Shown: piece after piece, positions 5,706-5,882 of the stretch
Layout of the letters: each line of letters starts with the position of its first letter
How positions within the stretch are numbered: the first letter of the stretch is position 1
From: Planctomycetales bacterium
GTDB lineage: Bacteria > 4484-113 > JAFGCY01
Length of the DNA stretch: 5,882 nt
Direction of reading: 5' to 3'
Assembly (NCBI GenBank): GCA_024645305.1
Contig: JAHEFU010000188.1
Span: forward strand, 1-5,882
Made by a program: the position numbers and the translations under genes
The notes under the pieces: generated by a model
Databases searched by the model: none
What the model saw: only the letters and a program-made list of their open reading frames with translations
Told to the model about the DNA's origin: nothing

Positions 5706-5882
5706 ATGCGAATCGAAAGAAGATTTACGACACAGGGACAGTCTCCGTACGACCAGGTCGAATGGAGCAGCCGCAACAGTGTGATCTACAACCCGGATGG
5801 CAGCGCCGTCTTTGAAATGAAGGACGCGCGGATCCCGGCTGGCTGGAGCCAGCTGGCAACAGACATCATGGTGTCCAAGTAT
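5706..5882 (+). CDS. nrdJ: Vitamin B12-dependent (class II) ribonucleotide reductase, N-terminal 59 residues
   Basis: NrdJ reduces ribonucleotides to deoxyribonucleotides in the cytoplasm using adenosylcobalamin to make the thiyl radical, so it needs no oxygen. Only the first 59 residues are in the window; the frame is open to the edge. The start MRIERRFTTQGQSPY, then NPDGSAVFEM (29-38) and a IPAGWSQLATDIMVSKY end (43-59) agree with the N-terminus of the long B12-dependent RNRs, which begin MRIERRFT, have NPDGS.VFEM and then W.S.ATDI...KY. None of the catalytic cysteines is in view, so function is inferred from this family match. GAGGT 5 nt upstream supports the ATG. It follows an unusually long, site-rich upstream region. 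Confidence 0.92.
   Translation, partial: MRIERRFTTQGQSPYDQVEWSSRNSVIYNPDGSAVFEMKDARIPAGWSQLATDIMVSKY

Overview
The window looks like bacterial chromosome, moderately GC-rich in its genes, with AT-richer intergenic DNA at about 3660-3790 and 5270-5500. It joins the start of a division and cell-wall (dcw) cluster, on the minus strand, to two plus-strand genes: an orphan flavoprotein and the start of a vitamin B12-dependent ribonucleotide reductase (RNR). The gene set is core bacterial metabolism. I see no phage, IS, CRISPR or RNA genes. I cannot name the phylum. MraZ-RsmH-FtsL-FtsI order is very widespread, and B12-dependent NrdJ occurs in many groups.

Minus strand, 3714 down to 1: a promoter candidate (3686-3714), a 10-bp-spaced set of TGGGN-type boxes (3642-3666) and then mraZ, rsmH, an ftsL-like gene and ftsI, which runs off the left edge. 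The four genes are closely packed (24, 16 and 43 bp gaps), three with clear Shine-Dalgarno sites, so they look like one operon. MraZ probably represses it, RsmH methylates 16S rRNA, and the FtsL-like protein and FtsI act at the septum. The ftsI frame is open to the window edge and has no stop inside the window. It holds the SxxK and SxN active-site motifs but ends just before the expected KTG motif.

Plus strand: after a divergent intergenic region of about 390 bp comes a two-dinucleotide-fold flavoprotein (4003-5175), resembling the IucD/PvdA/SidA N-hydroxylase-like group, with unknown substrate. It has no visible partner gene. A 530-bp gene-free stretch (5176-5705) then precedes nrdJ (5706 to the right edge).

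The 530-bp stretch is the most interesting part. It holds a perfect DnaA box and a one-mismatch box 3 bp apart, another one-mismatch box upstream, a 16-bp inverted repeat with ACAC/GTGT ends like an NrdR site, a promoter candidate just downstream of the paired DnaA boxes, and a leader of about 200 nt with a closing-type 8-bp long-range pairing, a bipartite hairpin, and the Shine-Dalgarno site in a small loop. This suggests that class II RNR expression is tied to replication initiation and possibly to an RNA leader. All regulatory calls here are inferences from sequence patterns.
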